From positions 3,535,501-3,599,500 of the forward strand of contig NZ_JALJWP010000001.1 in NCBI RefSeq assembly GCF_024169245.1: a stretch of 64,000 nucleotides of DNA. The letters are read 5' to 3'. Positions within the stretch are counted from its first letter, which is position 1. Each line of letters opens with the position of its first letter. Of the stretch, positions 61,333 to 64,000 are shown one piece after another. Both the position numbers and the translations under genes were made by a program. The notes under the pieces were generated by a model. That model saw only the letters and a program-made list of their open reading frames with translations, did no database searches and was not told where the DNA came from. The stretch comes from Pseudomonas koreensis. GTDB lineage: Bacteria > Pseudomonadota > Gammaproteobacteria > Pseudomonadales > Pseudomonadaceae.

Positions 61333-62087
61333 TGAAACAGCTGCTGGTCATCGGCATTGGCGCCGGCAATCCGGACTACATCACGATGCAGGCGGTGAAA
61401 GCGCTGAATCGTGTCGATGTGTTCTTTCTGCTGGATAAAGGCCAGAGCAAGCAGACGCTGATCGATCTGCGCCGGGAGATCTGCGAGCGCTACATCACCG
61501 ATCATGCTTATCGCTTTGTCGAAGCCAGCAGTCCCGAGCGCGAGCGCGGCGATGTCGACTACACGGCGAGCGTCGATGCACTGAACCGCGCCAAGCAGCT
61601 GACCTTCGAGCGGCTGATCAATGAAGAATTGTCCGACGGCCAGTGCGGCGGTTTTCTGATATGGGGCGATCCGGCGTTGTACGACAGCACGCTGAGGATC
61701 CTCCAGGCAATAGAGGCGTCGGGACAGTGTGAATTCGAGTACGAGGTGATTCCCGGGATTACCAGCGTTCAAGCCCTGGCTGCACAGCACAAGATACCGC
61801 TGAACACGATTGGCCGTTCGGTGGAAATCACCACGGGCCGGCGGCTGGCGGCGGGGCAGGTGAGTGAGGCAGACAGTCTGGTGGTGATGCTTGATGCCGA
61901 GGATTCATATCAGCGCGTGGCGGATCGGCAGACCGAGATTTTCTGGGGCGCTTACCTCGGCACACCGAATGAGATTCTGCTCAGCGGCCGGCTGGCGGAT
62001 GTAGCGGATGAGATAAAACGGGTGCGCAAAGCGGCGCGGGCGGAGCATGGGTGGATTATGGATACCTATCTGCTGCGCAAGCCTTGA
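61332..62087 (+). CDS. cobF: Precorrin-6A synthase (deacetylating)
   Basis: 251 residues, a SAM-dependent methyltransferase of aerobic cobalamin synthesis that converts precorrin-5 to precorrin-6A with loss of acetate. The tetrapyrrole-methylase fold is shown by LLVIGIGAGNPDYITMQAVK (4-23), LIWGDPALYDSTLRIL, VIPGITSVQALAAQHKIPLN and IFWGAYLGTPNEILLSG. Start overlaps the previous stop by one base. No other cob gene is in the window, so this is a scattered pathway gene. Confidence 0.92.
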   Translation: MKQLLVIGIGAGNPDYITMQAVKALNRVDVFFLLDKGQSKQTLIDLRREICERYITDHAYRFVEASSPERERGDVDYTASVDALNRAKQLTFERLINEELSDGQCGGFLIWGDPALYDSTLRILQAIEASGQCEFEYEVIPGITSVQALAAQHKIPLNTIGRSVEITTGRRLAAGQVSEADSLVVMLDAEDSYQRVADRQTEIFWGAYLGTPNEILLSGRLADVADEIKRVRKAARAEHGWIMDTYLLRKP

Positions 62088-62109
62088 GTGGTTGGCGCCT
62101 GAACAAGCG

Positions 62110-62180
62110 CTTTCGCGAGCAGGCTCGCTCCCACAGGGAAATGCGTTGCAGAATGTGGGAGCGAGCCTGCTCGCGAAGGG
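62110..62180. repeat. REP pair
   Basis: CTTTCGCGAGCAGGCTCGCT and GGGAGCGAGCCTGCTCGCGA facing each other behind cobF. Confidence 0.9.
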
Positions 62181-62218
62181 GCCAGAACATTCACCACCGA
62201 TTGTAGGCAGGCAAAAAG

Positions 62219-62254
62219 AAACCCGGTGCAACGCAAATCGCACCGGGTTTTTTG
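62219..62254. terminator. Rho-independent terminator (usable from both sides)
   Basis: Arms AAACCCGGTGC and GCACCGGGTTT give an 11-bp stem with a 14-base loop and a T6 tract on the right; the minus strand reads a T-rich tail too. A second hairpin, ACGGCGGAT/ATCCGCCGT (62265-62289), lies between it and the thiolase stop. Confidence 0.9.
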
Positions 62255-62306
62255 TTGCCAGCCAACGGCGGATGTCGTGGATCCGCCGTCAACCTTGAAC
62301 TCCGTA

Positions 62307-63488
62307 TCAGGCGCGTTCCAGCGCCAAAGCCACACCCTGACCGCCGCCAATGCACAAGGTCGCCAGACCTTTTTTCGCATCGCGCTTGAGCATTTCGTGC
62401 AGCAAGGTCACCAGCACGCGGCAGCCCGATGCGCCGATCGGGTGACCAAGAGCGATGGCGCCGCCGTTGACGTTGACCTTGTCCAGATCCCATTGCAGGT
62501 CCTTGGCCACGGCCAGCGATTGTGCGGCGAACGCTTCGTTGGCTTCGATCAGGTCGAGCTGGTCGATGCTCCAGCCGGCCTTGTCGAGGCAGCGGCGGGT
62601 GGCAGATACCGGGCCGATGCCCATGATCGCCGGATCGACGCCCGCGTTGGCGTAGGCAGCGATTCTGGCCAGAACCGGCAGGCCGAGGGCTTTGGCTTTT
62701 TCGGCACTCATCAGAATCACGGCGGCGGCACCGTCGTTGAGCGAGGAGGCGTTGCCAGCGGTGACGCTGCCGTCCTTTTTGAACGCCGGGCGCAGCTTCG
62801 CCAGGGATTCGGCGGTGGTGTCGCCCCGTGGCTGCTCGTCGACCTTGAACGCGACCGGATCACCCTTGCGCTGGGGAATCAGGATCGGGGTGATTTCATC
62901 GACGAAGCGCCCGGCTTCAATCGCGGCGGCAGCTTTCTGCTGGGAAGCCGCAGCAAAGGCGTCCTGCTGTTCGCGGCTGATCTGGTATTTGTCGACCAGA
63001 TTCTCGGCAGTGATGCCCATGTGGTAATCATTGAACGCATCCCACAGGCCATCGCTGATCATGGTGTCGACGATTTGCGCGTGGCCCATGCGCAGGCCGG
63101 TGCGGGCGCCCGGCATGATGTAGTTGGACAGGCTCATGTTCTCCTGACCGCCGGCAATGATCACCTCGGCGTCGCCGCAGCGGATTGCCTGCGCACCCAG
63201 ATGCAGAGCCTTGAGGCCGGAACCGCAGACCTTGTTCAGAGTCATCGCCGGTACCGCGTGAGGCAGGCCGGCCTTGATCGCGGCCTGACGTGCCGGGTTC
63301 TGCCCGGCGCCGGCTGTCAGCACCTGGCCCATGATCACTTCATCGACCTGCGCACCGTCCAGGCCGGTCTGCTCAAGCAACTGGCGGATCACCGCCGCGC
63401 CTAGATCTACCGCGGATACATTGGCCAGGGAGCCCTGAAAACTGCCGATCGCGGTACGCGTGGCGGCAACAATGACGACGTCTTGCAT
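62307..63488 (-). CDS. atoB: Acetyl-CoA C-acetyltransferase (thiolase)
   Basis: 393 residues from the ATG at 63488, behind GTGAGGAATTCG; a frame start five codons earlier is possible. Thiolase active-site motifs are intact: nucleophile Cys in [14 protein letters not shown] (about 85-98), NEAFAAQSL, and [11 protein letters not shown] with catalytic Cys in CIGGGQG, plus [16 protein letters not shown]. It condenses or cleaves acetoacetyl-CoA. The partial CoA-transferase subunit gene lies just upstream, 11 bases away, so the genes probably degrade a 3-oxoacid such as acetoacetate or dehydrocarnitine. Confidence 0.92.
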   Translation of the reverse strand: MQDVVIVAATRTAIGSFQGSLANVSAVDLGAAVIRQLLEQTGLDGAQVDEVIMGQVLTAGAGQNPARQAAIKAGLPHAVPAMTLNKVCGSGLKALHLGAQAIRCGDAEVIIAGGQENMSLSNYIMPGARTGLRMGHAQIVDTMISDGLWDAFNDYHMGITAENLVDKYQISREQQDAFAAASQQKAAAAIEAGRFVDEITPILIPQRKGDPVAFKVDEQPRGDTTAESLAKLRPAFKKDGSVTAGNASSLNDGAAAVILMSAEKAKALGLPVLARIAAYANAGVDPAIMGIGPVSATRRCLDKAGWSIDQLDLIEANEAFAAQSLAVAKDLQWDLDKVNVNGGAIALGHPIGASGCRVLVTLLHEMLKRDAKKGLATLCIGGGQGVALALERA

Positions 63489-63499
63489 TTTCGAATTCC

Positions 63500-64000
63500 T
63501 CACTGGGCAGCGAACTGCATTTCCGGTACGTGATCCGGGACGATCAGTTTACCAGCGGTTTTGGCGACGATTTCTTCAACGCTGACGCCAGGTGCGCGTT
63601 CCTTGAGGACAAAAGCGCCATTTTCGATTTCCAGATAGGCGAGGTCGGTCAGCACGCGCTTGATGCAGCCGGCGCCGGTCAGCGGCAGGCTGCATTTGGC
63701 CAGCAGCTTGGATTCACCGTCCTTGGACGCGTGGGTCATGATGACAATGATGTTGTCGGCACCGGCCACCAGGTCCATGGCGCCGCCCATGCCCTTGACC
63801 AGTTTGCCGGGGATCATCCACGAAGCGATGTTGCCTTCGACGTCGACTTCGAACGCGCCGAGTACGGTCAGGTCGACATGGCCGCCGCGGATCATCGCGA
63901 AGGATTCGGCGGAATTGAAGATCGACGCGCCGATCCGCGCCGTCACCGTTTGTTTGCCGGCGTTGATCATGTCGGCATCGATGGTTTCTTCGGTCGGGAA
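63500..64000 (-). CDS. 3-oxoacid CoA-transferase subunit B (partial, 5' end outside window)
   Basis: At least 166 codons at the C-terminal end are visible (reading from the right edge: [20 protein letters not shown], then [40 protein letters not shown] and [14 protein letters not shown]). These are typical of the AtoA/ScoB/PcaJ beta subunit, which carries the CoA-accepting Glu farther upstream (outside the window or at its edge). The subunit A gene should lie to the right. Succinyl-CoA or acetyl-CoA:3-oxoacid transferase activity is expected. Confidence 0.88.
   Translation of the reverse strand, partial: FPTEETIDADMINAGKQTVTARIGASIFNSAESFAMIRGGHVDLTVLGAFEVDVEGNIASWMIPGKLVKGMGGAMDLVAGADNIIVIMTHASKDGESKLLAKCSLPLTGAGCIKRVLTDLAYLEIENGAFVLKERAPGVSVEEIVAKTAGKLIVPDHVPEMQFAAQ

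Overview
The window looks like chromosomal DNA of a fluorescent Pseudomonas (P. fluorescens complex). It is GC-rich with Pseudomonas-type codon use. Copies of the GAGCCTGCTCGCGA REP family lie between many genes, and the metabolic genes (glcDEF, hglS, aruF/aruG-like, cobF, a PA4872-like decarboxylase) closely resemble Pseudomonas families. I saw no rRNA, tRNA, integrase, transposase gene or CRISPR array.

Layout. 1-3341 (minus): the end of an exopolysaccharide operon (partial polysaccharide-export ATPase, initiating sugar-phosphate transferase, UDP-glucuronate epimerase, UDP-glucose dehydrogenase), with start and stop codons overlapping at each junction. 3731-5428: a phosphoethanolamine-transferase-like membrane enzyme. 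5543-8451: three regulators (AraC, LysR, AraC). 8671-14961: a secreted alkylsulfatase, then an ABC exporter pair with a CrtC/AttH-type lipoprotein. 14962-18050: repeats, small proteins of unknown function and a family 2 glycosyltransferase.

18051-40800 is the accessory core of the window. An hcp - vgrG - DUF4123 adaptor - rhs operon (minus strand) encodes a type VI secretion cargo whose last gene is a 1552-residue Rhs effector with its own immunity gene. Behind it lie six further 5'-truncated rhs cassettes. The first four carry the 3' part of the rhs core, a different AT-rich toxin tip and a different small immunity-like gene; the last two are relics that keep only pieces of core and an immunity-like gene. 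The cassettes tend to be more decayed farther from the intact gene (nonsense codon, frameshifts, internal deletions). An RNA 2'-phosphotransferase gene (kptA) sits between two cassettes on the opposite strand. Upstream of hcp is a sigma-54-like promoter, with three copies of an 18-base dyad (two of them forming a perfect 46-bp palindrome) at a distance suited to an enhancer-binding activator.

41073-48729 (minus): an apparent catabolic operon of a Baeyer-Villiger-type monooxygenase, an alpha/beta hydrolase, glycolate-oxidase-type GlcD, GlcE and GlcF, and the 2-oxoadipate decarboxylase HglS. 48919-52124: a MASE2-GGDEF diguanylate cyclase, a periplasmic M20 carboxypeptidase and a small unknown protein. 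52230-60455 (minus): a PEP-mutase-family decarboxylase and an amine or amino-acid utilisation cluster (RpiR regulator, isochorismatase-like hydrolase, glutamine-synthetase-like ligase, N-formylglutamate-amidohydrolase-like enzyme, APC permease, two arginine-succinyltransferase-like subunits). 60763-62087: a histidine-phosphatase-like protein and CobF. 62307-64000 (minus): acetyl-CoA acetyltransferase and the partial B subunit of a 3-oxoacid CoA-transferase.

The least ordinary feature is the rhs toxin/immunity cassette array with its candidate enhancer palindromes. Toxin names are inferences from visible motifs; no database search was possible.
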